64,000 nucleotides of DNA. Source: Aricia agestis. Taxonomy: Eukaryota > Arthropoda > Insecta > Lepidoptera > Lycaenidae. The stretch spans positions 503,501-567,500 of the forward strand of contig NC_056425.1 of the NCBI RefSeq assembly GCF_905147365.1, written 5' to 3'. This document shows positions 34,830-45,704 of this stretch, in pieces (positions within the stretch are counted from its first letter, which is position 1; every line of letters starts with the position of its first letter). The position numbers and the translations under genes were made by a program. Under the pieces are notes generated by a model, which worked only from the letters and a program-made list of their open reading frames with translations, was not told the DNA's origin and did no database searches.

Positions 34830-35071
34830 GGATTTGGCACGCGCAACGACGTTATGTGACTTTCGAGGAGGGAATGAGATGTGTATGTAGAGTAAAGTAA
34901 AGAAGGAGCTGTAAGCTTATGTACGCTTCCTGGGGCTTCTTAAAAAAAGTTCTATTCACTAAAAAAGACTTTCCGATTTTGGTCCGACTGCGACCGACAA
35001 AGAGTCAAATAAAATGCCACTTTTATAGGCTATAATAGCAGGGGAAAACACCAAAGTGTGCGCCGCGGCGC

Positions 35072-35355
35072 CCTGGTGTACCGTGGAAAGGCAAGAGGGG
35101 CGCCGTGAGTCGATCCTCCATCATTATTATTATCCGTAACCATAAATACATAACATAAAATAAATTATAATAATATGAATTATACAAAGCAGGCAGATGA
35201 TTAAAATATATTTGTTTATTATTATTTACTTGCTGAACCTATCTTTAATCATCAAAGGTTTTTATTTATGTATATTTTTGTAATAGCTAGGTAAAGTAGG
35301 GCACCGTGGCAGAATTGAGACTTGTAAGTGCGCCGCCGGCTGAAAGATTGGGAAC
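35072..35355. mobile_element. Possible degenerate hAT-like MITE
   Basis: caggggaaaac...gcgccgcggcgcc on the left and gcgccgccggctgaaag...gggaacccctg on the right are roughly inverted. A ggctata motif occurs near both ends. Boundaries are uncertain. Confidence 0.35.
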
Positions 35356-35504
35356 CCCTGGGCTATATGTTTAATTTTCTACTGACAGTGGGCTAGGTAC
35401 TTTTACACTTTTGATTGGCTAACGTCAAAAAGTTTACTAATAAGCTCACGTCAGAGAGCCTGAGTCGGCATTAATTGGTTAATTGTTGGTTACATAGCCC
35501 ATAA

Positions 35505-36058
35505 AGGGTGTAACATAACTCAATAATAACACTTTAGGGTGTGTATGAGGTGAGTATAAAGATCATTGTGAAAGTAGCAGTTCTGAAAAAGTAACCTTTT
35601 TAACTTTTATATAATTTTATCATCCGAGAGCGCTTGCCCATAAAAATCACAAAAATAAGCTCTTTTAGCGCTGCTATTTCACAGTAAACTCTAAACATGG
35701 AATTCATAAACACCCTAAAGCAGGGGTCATCAATTAGTTTCGCTCGGGGTCCGTTTTAAGAAATAAAATGACTTTCGCGGTCCACACATTGAAAACAAAT
35801 AAATATACAAATGTAATTATGAAAATTACAAAGGTATTTGTAATTTGTATCAATGAAAAAAGTGACAATTTTTGTTGCTACATGTTCATCTGTCTGTATA
35901 TCGAGAAATTGTCGAGACCGAAATTAACTTTTAACGCAGTTCATCTTCGAACATGCTCGGTCCGCACACAATGGGTCGGCGGTCCGGATGCGGACCGCGG
36001 TCCGCCATTTGGTGACCCCTGCCCTAAAGTATTATCACTAATTAGTTTTGTTACACCT
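35505..36058. mobile_element. 'CAGGGTGTAAC' MITE, copy 2, split by a hAT MITE
   Basis: Left part 35505-35720 (agggtgtaacataactc, gtgaaagtagcag). The right terminus resumes at 36022 (ccctaaagtattatcact...ttttgttacacc). The hAT MITE 35721-36021 interrupts it. Confidence 0.82.
35721..36021. mobile_element. hAT-type MITE nested in another MITE
   Basis: 301 bp with inverted ends caggggtcatcaa and ttggtgacccctg. The 8-bp direct repeat ccctaaag (35713-35720 and 36022-36029) is a perfect target duplication. The interior cgctcggggtccgtttt and gcggaccgcggtccgcc match 10290-10691. Confidence 0.92.
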
Positions 36059-36207
36059 TCTAATATATTTAAATATGATTTTCATCGAAAAATATTATAG
36101 TAATTTTCGGCAGGAAGCTACTAATAGAAAAATATAATAATTGCGAAATATACAACAACACTAATGTAATACCTTCAAAATACTAGGCTTATTATGTTTA
36201 GTTAAAA

Positions 36208-36721
36208 CTAGATGACGTCCGCAACTCCGTTGCTCTACAACTCGTTGTCGCGGGAACCGAACATTTTTTTTTTTTTATGAAACAAAGGGGCAAACGAGCA
36301 AACGGGTCACGTGATGGAAAGCAACTTCCGTCGCCCATGGACACTCGCAGCATCAGAAGAGCTGCAGGTGCGTTGCCGGCCTTTTAAAAGGGAATAGGGT
36401 AATAGGGGAGGGTAGGGAAGGAAATAGGGGAAGGTAGGGAAGGGAAAAGGGTAGGGTAGGGGATTGGGCCTCCGGTAAACTCACTCACTCGGCGAAACAC
36501 AGCGCAAGCGCTGTTTCACGTCGGTTTTCTGTGAGAACGTGGTATTTCTCCGGTCGAGCCGGCCCATTCGTGCCGAAGCATGGCTCTCCCACGTATAAAT
36601 TTTTATTTTCGGGATAAAAAGTATCCTATGTCCTTTCCTGGGACTCAAAGTATCTCCATACCGAGCCGTGAAGAGGTAACAGACAGACAGACAAACTTTC
36701 GCATTTGTAATATTAGTATGG
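36208..36721 (-). mobile_element. Helitron-like repeat split by a short LINE copy
   Basis: The 3' end actagatgacgtccgcaac (36207-36225) continues to gcgggaaccgaaca, is interrupted by 36265-36593, and resumes cgggataaaaagtatcc to the (gaca)n part and atattagtatgg. Confidence 0.8.
36265..36593 (-). mobile_element. Short LINE-derived element, copy 5, inside a Helitron
   Basis: Reverse copy with a T-run on the low side and head ctctcccacg at 36593. It splits a Helitron-like repeat, so it is the younger of the two. Confidence 0.9.
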
Positions 36722-36921
36722 ATGTACGGTTATCACATGACACATCTGACTATTTTAGGTCTTATTGAGCAGTATTTAAGGTATAAAATTGCTAAGTTTG
36801 TTATGTGATTGCAATCTCCCATGTTTCAAAATTGCAATCTCTTATCTTCGAAGGTCTAGGCGCGGTCCTCAAGTAAACAGCTACCTTGAGAGTTGCTATT
36901 TCGTTATTAAAATATCGTGTA

Positions 36922-37147
36922 CTAGATGACACGCGCAACTTAGTGGCGCCAAACTTCGTTTTTCGTGCGGGAACCGTACATCTTTCCGGAATGAAAAGTA
37001 TCCTATATTCTTCCCCGGGACTCAAAGTATCGCCATATCAAATTTCAGAAAAATCGGTTCAGTAGTTTGGGCATGAAGAGGTAACAGACAGACAGACAGA
37101 CAGACGGACAGACAGACAGACACACTTTCGCATTTATAATATTAGTA
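36922..37147 (-). mobile_element. Helitron-like repeat
   Basis: Begins CTAG (36922-36925) then atgacacgcgcaacttagtggcgc, continues with atcggttcagtagtttggg, a long (gaca)n run and ctttcgcatttataatatt. Confidence 0.75.
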
Positions 37148-37247
37148 AGTATAGATGGATATGGATGGTTATACGATGTAGATGTTACGATACAGAAACT
37201 GGAGGTAAGCACTAAGCACTCAGGTAGCACAAATTGCCTATTATATT

Positions 37248-37922
37248 ACAACGTGTAACAAATAACTTATTGATACTTTATGTATAGAGTTCACTGTGAA
37301 AGTAGCAGCATTGAAAAAGTTATTTTTTTAAATGTTGTATGGGAAAATTCTTGACGCTGAGGCGGTTGCCCATACAAATCACAGAAAAACAATAGTAAAG
37401 GAGGGTGCTATTTTTGTAGTCACTCGAGCGTCATGGAGACTTAGTAGGTTTTGTACATTAGATAAAACTGATTAAAAAATAATGAGAGCGTTTTTTATTT
37501 TAGTGGTGGGTTGATAAACTGTAGCCATTTTAAAGTTTTGAAAAAGAAAATATACTTATTCAGAAAATTGCGTATTTAAGTCAGTTATAAATATATTTTA
37601 GACAGCAAGGACTAAATCATTTAGTTAGGAAAATATGAAGCTTTACTTTTTTATATTTTACCTACAGGCTTACCAAACCTTTGAATCGTCAGTGCTTTAT
37701 ACATAAGAAATCTGATTTCTATACCATAATAACTAGACACATGTCGGAAGCCTATACATTATATAAGCTTAATCTGACACGCTGGAGCTGCTCCCGAAAT
37801 CCCCTCTTCCCCTCCCCAACTATAATAACCCTTCAGCGCTCACAGTGAAGTCTATATAAGGGACGCATACACAATACACACCCTAAAGTATTATCAGTTT
37901 ATCACTTAGTTTTTACACCCTG
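37248..37922. mobile_element. 'CAGGGTGTAAC' MITE, copy 3, with ~430-bp interior insertion
   Basis: Left arm 37248-~37395 (gtgaaagtagcagcattg) and right arm ~37838-37922 (cttcagcgctcacagtgaag to acaccctg). The intervening AT-rich DNA is foreign to the family. Its boundaries are not resolved. Confidence 0.6.
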
Positions 37923-38288
37923 TATAGTGGAAAACAATTTTTTATCTCTTTCATAGTTTCTAACCAATTTAACGAAAAAGAGATCTTTACGCTGAATAAT
38001 TCAAAATCTTACGTGACAACAAACGACCTCTGTTGACGTATTTAATGATATCTTTATCATACAGGTTTTACTCCATGATGTTATCAGTTTTATTAAATTA
38101 ATCGTAAAAAAATTACGATGACCTTGAAGTTTTAACTCACTTAAAGTGCACCGGGAGCATTCGCTTGTAATGTAACGTTACAGAGTCGAGCTACATCAGT
38201 GAGGGAGGAGAGACGAGCATTACAATGCGCACCTCGTAATTTTTACAGTGTGTAATATCTTAATACAACTTGTAACATCAATGCTACG

Positions 38289-38605
38289 TTTTTTTTTTAT
38301 GAAATAAGAGGGCAAACGAGCAAACGGGTCACCTGATGGAAAGCAACTTCCGTCGCCCATGGACACTCGCAGCATCAGAAGAGCTGCAAGTGCGTTACCG
38401 GCCTTTTAAGAGAGAATAGGGGAGGGTAAGGAAGGAAAGGGATGGGAAGGGAATAGGGGAGGGTAGGGTAGGGGATTGGGCCTCCGGTAAACTCACTCAC
38501 TCGGCGAAACACAGCGCAAGCGCTGTTTCACGCCGGTTTTCTGTGACAACGTGGTATTTCTCCGGTCGAGCCGGCCCATTCGTGCCGAAGCATGGCTCTC
38601 CAACG
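38289..38605 (-). mobile_element. Short LINE-derived element, copy 6
   Basis: Full-length reverse copy from the T-run at 38289 to head ctctccaacg at 38605. Confidence 0.9.
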
Positions 38606-38686
38606 TATAAAACACGTGACTTTGAAGTCAATTTGCTATGGAATGCTTAAAGTCGAATCGTAAATATTATTACATTACACGTGAAT

Positions 38687-38753
38687 GCTCGCGTGAGAGA
38701 GCACCTTTATGTGTTTGTAGTTTGTACACATAAAGGTGCTCTCTCACGCGAGC
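38687..38753. repeat. Perfect 28-bp hairpin, 11-nt loop
   Basis: Arms 38687-38714 (gctcgcgtgagagagcacct...) and 38726-38753 are exact reverse complements. It lies 0.7 kb upstream of E2. Perfect pairing favours a young palindromic element over a microRNA precursor. Confidence 0.8.
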
Positions 38754-39138
38754 TTCCCAGTATGCCGTATGCCGTATGACGCAAAAGTTTTATTTCGTAG
38801 AAATATGAAAGAGCATTTGAAATTTTTATACTCTTAAGCTTATAACCACCTTTAAAATTAATTATTATGTATAATAACCTATTAAATTATACTTATGAGA
38901 CATAATTTCAAACTCTTTAATTAATCTTTAATATGAATAAAATTTATAATATTCTGTATAATAATACGTTTTACTATAAAATATTTAACTAATAATTTTA
39001 TAAAACAATAAGTTTACTAGCTAGATGTGCTATATAAAGGTCAAGTGACGTTTGAAACCAGTCCATTAATTAATTATTTATTAAATAAACATTAAATAAT
39101 AACTATCCTCGTTTATGTAACATATTATAATGTTATCC
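38754..39138. other. AT-rich DNA upstream of E2
   Basis: Contains the short direct repeat tatgccg/tatgccgtatg near 38761 and long A/T tracts. No promoter element can be singled out. Confidence 0.4.
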
Positions 39139-39335
39139 GTACTAGTATTATAAATTTGAAAGTGTGTCTGTCTGTATATTACATCTTCACGCCCAAACCA
39201 CCAAACCGATTTTGCTGAAATTTGGTATGGGTATACTTAGAGTCCCGGGAAAGGACATAGGAAACTTTTTATTCTAGAAAATGTATTCCCGCCATAATTG
39301 AATTTCGGCACAACGTAGTTGCTGGCATCAACTAG
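39139..39335 (+). mobile_element. Helitron-like repeat just upstream of E2
   Basis: Same family as 29070-29276; ends ttgctggcatcaaCTAG-T at 39332-39336. It ends 27 bp before a splice-acceptor-like ttttcag (39356-39362) and 95 bp before the E2 ATG, so it may lie in a 5' intron. Confidence 0.7.
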
Positions 39336-39429
39336 TATGAATAACAAAATTAATATTTTCAGGTCGAAAAAGAATAAGGTGGGAAAGAGAAAAGAGATGA
39401 TCCGAGAGAGAAGACATGCTTGAGCACAG

Positions 39430-42400
39430 ATGATGATGAAATGGTTAGTCCTGGGGTCGCTGTTTCTTGTGAACCTGTACCGGGAGCCGACTCCTGTGGT
39501 CAGGGTGAGGAGTGGGCTGGTGAGGGGGAGGATCAGCGAGGATGGAAAATACCACTTCTACTACGGCATACCGTATGGTACTGTCAATGATAGGAACAGA
39601 TTTCAGGTATGTTTGCATTCAAGTTGAATGCAGAAGTTTGAGAGTTTATTAGGGACCTATCAGATATTCGGAGAACGGCAAGATATATTATACAACTTGA
39701 ACTCTGAAATGACGTCAATGGGCTTCGGTGATCGGTCGGACCGAGCATGCTATCTCGCTCGGTCGGAAGATCTACTTTTTCGGCCACCACTCACATCGTT
39801 AAAAGATCATTTTATTTTATTTTTCTTTATTGGAACAAAAAACAGTTACATGCTATAATCTTAAACTAAGTACAATTAGATATATACAATAAAGACAAAC
39901 ACATAACCCACACTATTGTTCGCGTCGCGACAAAAACAATACAAATTTAGCTAAAAAAAAAAGGAAAAAATATAAAAAATAATAATAATATAAAAAATAA
40001 TTATATTTCAGGCTCCACTGCCTCCACCAGAGTGGGACGGGGTGTTGGATGCCGTCGACGAGACCACCAGGTGTCCCCAGAAGCTGCTCATCGACTCCGT
40101 GATAGTCGGGAACGAGGACTGCCTGAAGCTCAACGTGTACACCCCAGCAGTCCGCAGCACCAAGCCCTACTCGGTCATGGTCTACATCCACGGAGGTCTG
40201 TTCATAGACGGCTCAGTCTCCACCCTTCTGTACGGACCAGACTACTTTCTAGATCATGGTGTGATATACGTGGCTGTGAGCTACAGGTTAAACGTTGAGG
40301 GGTTCCTCTGCTTGGGCATCAAGGAAGCCCCAGGTAACGCCGGCTTAAAAGATCAAGTAGCTGCTCTGAGATGGGTGAAAGAGAATATCAGAGCTTTCGG
40401 AGGAGATCCGGACAGTGTGACTCTGTTTGGTGAGAGTGCTGGGGCAGTATCCGCGTCCCATCTGACGCTCTCGCCGGTAACGAAGGGACTGTTTCATAGA
40501 ACGATATTGCAAAGCGGCTCCAGTATAGTGCCCTGGGGCATCCAACACGATCCAATACGAACAGCAAGTGATCTCGCCAAAGAGTTCGGGTATTCTGGCA
40601 AGGATCCATATAAAATATATGAAACTCTAGCGAATAGGACGACCAAGGAACTAATTTGGGGTATAAAGTATAAACAACACAAAAACTTCGTCACAGCGGA
40701 GACGCTTTTTGTTCCTTGTGTTGAAAAAGAGATTTCTGGCGTTGAAGCTGTGATAAAGAAGCATCCTATAGATATAATTCAAAGCGGCGAATACAACAAG
40801 CTACCGATGATAAGAGGTTTTAACGATAAGGAGGGTATTTACTTCGTAGCCAAAGATTTCGGTGTAAGCGTTAAAAATCCGGACCCGCACGGACTATTTC
40901 AGGCTGATCTCGAGTTTTCTACTGAGAGAAGCAGAAACGAGACAGCAGAGGAGATGCTACAGCAGTACTTCACGAAGGACAACGACGAAAAAGTCATGGA
41001 GATGGTCGATCTATATTCGGATCTGCACGTGAAATTCCCACTCATTTTAGAGTCTGAACTGTTCTCGAAGACGAATGATAAGCCGATGTATTTCTACGTG
41101 TTCACCTACGATGGGTACTTCAACTTAGCTAAATACATATCTAAGTTTATCTTCAGCGGTGGAGCGTCTCATGCAGATGAGCTGTTCTATCTCTTCAAGT
41201 CGTATATCCTGTATAGGCTGCCTGTCCAGAACAATCAAATGCTTCAACGAATGGTCACTATGTGGACAAACTTTGCCAAGTATAGGTAAGACTTCTTTAT
41301 CATTTTTGTTACATGTAAATTGTTTATAGTACGGGAGCCCTAGAACATTTTTTTTTATTACCATCAAGCTAATTTTTTGTGAGTAGCTTCATTTTGATAA
41401 GACGAACAACATTTTTAATGCGAATAATCTCGAAAGTGGTAGCTAACAGATATAGAAAGGATTGATGGTCCTAAAATATGGACTGTTTTATTTGTAGAAC
41501 AATGTTACTCTTAAATTATATGACTATTAATCTATCAATATACAAAAAAACAGCTCTTTAGGGTTCCGTTATAGGCTTATAGGGTTCTGTAATCAACAAA
41601 ACTTGGTTGACTACTGTGTACAAGCTGATTTTTTGTATATTGCTAGGTTAATAGTTATATAATTTAAGAGTAACATTGTCCTACAAATAGAACAATCCAT
41701 ATTTTAGGACCATCAAATCAAAGTATGAAATCCTTTCTATCCTTGGTTAGATACCAAGATAATAGTTTTTAAATTAATTGACATTTTTACTTTATTTAAT
41801 TTCATGACATAAATATATAGATTTCCCATTACTCTCATGACATGTTTAATTATTACTAAGTATGTAAAAATTGATTTGAATAGGTATTGTTAGCGTAAAA
41901 TATATTTTGTATGATTATAATTACTTATATTATTTATGATAATATGTTTAATTATTACTATTATTAATGATGATTGATAACTTATGTATAAAATTTATTT
42001 GAATATTTTTAGTGTAAAATATATTTTTGTACATGATTATAATTTAAATATATATTTGCATGCTATTTTATACATAGCTAAAAGTGTTAGATCTTAAGAA
42101 AATAATCATTACCACCTACTGTATTCACCACTTTTATAGCAAATAAACGAATTGAATTGAATTGAATACCACTTTCAAGATTTTTCACAGATAAAAATGT
42201 TGTTCGTATTATCAAAATGAAGCTACTCGCAAAAAATTAGCTTAATAGTAATAAAAAAAAAAATGTTCTAGGGCTCCCGTACGAGTACTATCGCCTTTTA
42301 ACTTATTCGGACAACAACTAGTAATTACTCATTAGTAACATGCGTAATATCCTTTTTTTGCATGACGTCAATATTTCTTTTGATTCTGGAACTAAATATT

Positions 42401-45400
42401 ATTGTGCCAAAGACTGCAATTAAAATTCACTTAAGTATTTAACACTATCACAAAACATCGGTCATAAAATATTTTTATGAGACTAGGTAATATATAGTAA
42501 TTATTCTGTAGGTGCTATATTTTGAACTGTTTTATTATACCAGAAAACATTTTATTATGAACCTTTAAAAACAACTTACTTGGTATTTTATAATACCTAC
42601 TAACAATTATTATTTTTTCTAGCTAGTCTATGACCTAGAGCTGTATTTTTTTTTGTTTTAATATTGATACAATTACTAATAATTCCATAACATTTTTGGT
42701 ATATTTTCTAACTGGTTATAATAGTTTTCCTGTTTTACTATAATATATCATGTCTTGCATGTAAACACGTGTACTTAAGTGAATAGATGGGCTAACTCAC
42801 ACGAACGAAACGTGACGTGAGCTCGTGCATCGCAATGTATTTTTTATAAATGCGTGCAAATGGAATCTTACATAAATATATTAGCTTAAAAATTTAATTT
42901 GATCGTCGAAACGTCGATAGAGTTCACATTGCTTTGAAATTATCGCTGCATCTCAAGACACTTCGCAGCATAGTGCGGTGGATCAAGATATCGTTCTGTT
43001 TTATTTTATCATCGTTTTCAGTTTTCACATACTGTTGCGCTGCGCCTTGTCTCGTCTCGTTGCGGTGTCTATTCATAGTAGTTGAGTCGCGGAAAAGGGC
43101 ATTGGATACTTTTTATCCCGAAAAAAATTACGGTTCCGGCGCTATAAACGAATTATGGCGCACCGAAGTTGCGGGCGTCATCTAGTTAAATGTAAAGCAG
43201 CGTCCACAGTTTGATATTTTTTGGTGCCTATGTTGTTTTATGCAACGCCTAGTCAAACTAGTTCTTGGTGTGACATGACCTTCACAATGAGGTAATAACA
43301 AGACCAACTATGCCACTTAACAGTTGGGGCTCTAAAAGGGGATTTTAATTAATATTAAAAACTGCACTAATGAATCTGCTAGTGCAATAAAGTATGTACT
43401 GGATACCACAACCGACTGCTTGAGCGGACTAAACAGCATTGGAGAGGAAACAAGCAGCTGGGATGCAATAATTGTACATATACTTGTAAATAAGCTGGAT
43501 GCAGAATCACTAAAACAGTGGGAAGAAAGGATTAACAGAGAGAAAACAAATGAAATTCCCACGTTTCAGATGCTAATCCAATTTTTAGAATACAGATTTA
43601 AATCGTTAGAAGATATTCAGTCAAATAGGGATATTCGCACAAGGCAAGTTGTACATATTGTAAATAGAAAGGAAGAAAAAGAGATGCATGAAGTAGTAGA
43701 CAGAAGAGTACATCATGCGAATATCTCAAGAGCTATAAAATGTAAGTATTGCGATAGTGAACACTATATTAATAAGTATCAAAAATTTAGGAGCCTGGCC
43801 TATGATGAGAAGGTCAGATTTATTGAAAACAAGCGCCTGTGTTATAACTGCTTGATGTTCAATCACAGGGTGAAGGTGTGCAGGATAAAGATACGATGCC
43901 TTGAATGTGGCAAGAAACACAATACCCTCATCCACCCCCCTTACAGTATGATAACTGAAAAAGAGGCTTCTAAAAATAAAAAATATATACAGTCCACTCA
44001 AGAAGAAGAAGATGTTATGACACATTTTGTAAAAAGAAGCATGGAACAACGGCCAATAGTGAGCATGCACAGGAGATTTAATGATGATAAAGGAATGATG
44101 AAGAAAAAGTTTTGGGAACCAAAATCCATTGATAGCCGTAAAGTTAAAAGAAATATGACTGAAAAAAGTATAAAGTATCAGAATATACATAAAATATATA
44201 CAAAAGAGATGTGGAAGGAAGGCACAAAGTAAAGAAACTAAATAAAGACAAAAATGAAGATTACAGAGATACGTTAAGTATAGCCAGAAAACGTTTTAAG
44301 CAACCAGAAAGTTATCTAAGAAAAGAAAGAGGATTGAAAATGAAAGGAGAATATGATAAAACTAACATATTTAGAAAAAGGCTATACAACAGAAACAGAA
44401 AGAAAGAAATAATATTTTGTAACTGCCTTAACCCAACATAATGTTATATATTTTTTTGGTTAATTTTGCTTGTTAGTTTCAGTTTATCTTTATCAGAATC
44501 ATTGTATTTTCTAGATATATTATTCAGCAGCCAGGACTTGAAATCTTATCATTGTTATTAAATTGTACTGCTCTCTAGTTAAGGACATCACTAGATGTCC
44601 TTGGCGGGCGGCGTGTTCAGTCGAAGTATGCAACCTATTTAGGGTTTAAAAAGATACATTTGACAAGTATATTGTGTCATGTAGTTAGTCTATTAACATG
44701 GCTTGTAATAGCAACATATAGGAGTAAATAAATACAGTTATTAAAGCTTTACAGCCTTTGAGTGACTCAAAAGGGACCTCCGCGTTCTAAACAATTTGTA
44801 TTATTAATTCATTAAGCCCAATACGGTCACCGGTGACCGAGACACAATAGAAATTCTATTGTGTTTCGTTTTTCCACGATCGACGGGTTAAATGAGTGTT
44901 GTGACCTAATTACCATAAAATGCTTTAATTGTATAATTACTACTATTATCTACAGCGGTATATTTGATATAATATGTTTGTCTCGCAAACATATGCAGTA
45001 CTTTAGTTATTATAGAGAATTTGTTTTTTATAACTACGAATAATTATACTAAAAAATAAAACAAAGAAATGAAAATATACAGGTGAAAATAAACTAAGTT
45101 ATAGCACTTTAGAGTTTAGGATGTGCATGAGTCCCGTGTATAGAGTTCATTGTAAAAATAGCAGCGTTGGAACAGCAATTTTTTTCACTTTTGTATGGGA
45201 AAACTCTGGGTGATTTGTTGTCCATACAAATCACAAAAAATTGGTGTTTCAGCGCTGCTACTTTCACAGTGAACTCTCTACAAGGAACACATACACACCC
45301 TAAAGTATTATCTCTTAGTTTTGTTACACCTGCATATAACATTCTGCATGTTTTTCATGTGTTAAAAGCTCTACGTCGCTCTACGTCTAATATGGGCTAT

Positions 45401-45704
45401 CGTAGACGATATTAATTTAAACTTTATTAGTTAATCATATCAAACTTGGAGAATCCTCATTATTTATCATATCTTTTTATCTTTCAGTGACCCCACCCCA
45501 ACCAAGTCAGCTCTCCTGCCGTTCCGCTGGCGGCCGAGCCGGGCATCGAACCCCACCGCTCTCGTCATGGGCAGCGAGCTAACCACTGCGCCTATGGGGG
45601 ACGAGGCCCGCGTGGGCTTCTGGAACCGAACCTACACCAAGTATAGGCGACGCCATTACGGTTTCGAGAACCATACGTTTGTGATACCAAATATAAATTG
45701 TTAG
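39430..45704 (+). CDS. Carboxylesterase E2 (COesterase family), three exons
   Basis: Exons 39430-39606, 40012-41285 and 45488-45704 splice in phases 0 and 2 to 555 residues. Three Met codons in a row open the frame (39430, 39433, 39436), so the exact start is unclear. MKWLVLGSLFLVNLY is a plausible signal peptide. The triad is Ser201 (GESAG), Glu333 (GFNDKEG) and His446 (HADELFYLF). The oxyanion motif is HGGLF (119-123), with Leu122 where relatives have Gly or Ala. A ttttcag at 39356-39362 suggests a 5' non-coding exon. Intron 2 (4.2 kb) holds a fold-back element with an inner retroposon, a Helitron end, a BEL/Pao remnant and a MITE. Exon 3 is GC-rich and aligns with E1/E4 exon 3 (LLPFRWRP, APMGDEARVGFW, YTKYRRRH). 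TAG at 45702. Confidence 0.9.
41332..42279. mobile_element. Fold-back element 'gggagccctagaac', copy 2
   Basis: Termini cgggagccctagaacattt and aaatgttctagggctcccg, with inverted arms of several hundred bp (gtgagtagctt, gaaagtggtagctaac, atggtcctaaaatatgg), flanked by TA. It starts 46 bp after the E2 exon 2 donor. A retroposon (41757-42165) interrupts the right arm. Confidence 0.85.
41757..42165 (+). mobile_element. Retroposon nested in the fold-back element
   Basis: Inserted in the right arm between ...gttag and ctttcaag, with flanking atacca direct repeats (41751-41756 and 42166-42171). It ends aataaacg followed by (attga)n. Its AT-rich body is an imperfect internal duplication (tttaattattacta... 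twice). No coding capacity. Confidence 0.65.
42280..43079. other. E2 intron 2, no further feature
   Basis: AT-rich, with no coding block or recognised repeat. Confidence 0.45.
43080..43185 (+). mobile_element. Helitron-like repeat, 5'-truncated
   Basis: Only the 3' part: ggatactttttatcccg, ttacggttccggcg, gaagttgcgggcgtcatCTAG at 43182-43185. Confidence 0.65.
43420..44232 (+). pseudogene. BEL/Pao gag fragment with zinc knuckles
   Basis: The N-terminal part (IIVHILVNKLDAESLKQWEE, FLEYRFKSLE) matches the BEL/Pao gag domain (DUF1759-like). It is followed by the knuckle region: CKYCDSEHY...YQ, LCYNCLMFNHRVKVC and CLECGKKHNTLIH. The first knuckle has Tyr where the last Cys is expected. The frame extends upstream to about 43345 without a Met. 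The C-terminal half is Lys/Met-rich and unlike protease-pol, suggesting decay or a deletion joint. Frame breaks at 44232. The antisense open frame here is a shadow. Confidence 0.78.
44614..44793 (+). repeat. Probable BEL/Pao 3' LTR
   Basis: 180 bp starting tgttcagtcgaag and ending gttctaaaca (TGTT...AACA ends), preceded by the purine-rich ggcgggcggcg and containing an aataaatac poly(A)-type signal. The 5' LTR was not found, so this is inferred. Confidence 0.55.
45080..45332. mobile_element. 'CAGGGTGTAAC' MITE, copy 4
   Basis: TA-flanked, ends caggtgaaaataaac and gttttgttacacctg, with interior arms gtaaaaatagcagcg and cgctgctactttcac. Located in E2 intron 2, 155 bp before exon 3. Confidence 0.82.

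Larger units (their letters stand above)
43345..44793 (+). mobile_element. BEL/Pao LTR retrotransposon remnant
   Basis: A gag fragment is followed by degenerate coding sequence (to about 44441) and a probable 3' LTR (44614-44793). No pol domains lie between, so most of the element is deleted. It lies in E2 intron 2 in sense orientation. Confidence 0.75.

Noticed and set aside
43726..44190. 154-codon hydrophobic open frame on the minus strand
   Set aside because: It is the antisense shadow of the BEL/Pao gag frame; its apparent hydrophobicity comes from reversing Lys-rich codons.
45515..45600. tRNA-like sequence (A-box and B-box like motifs) on the minus strand within E2 exon 3, suggesting an exonised SINE
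   Set aside because: The encoded residues align with the C-terminal exon of E1 and E4 (P-x-R/KW-x-P, then AP...DEA...W and YKYRR), so the segment is genuine esterase coding sequence and the tRNA resemblance is coincidental.
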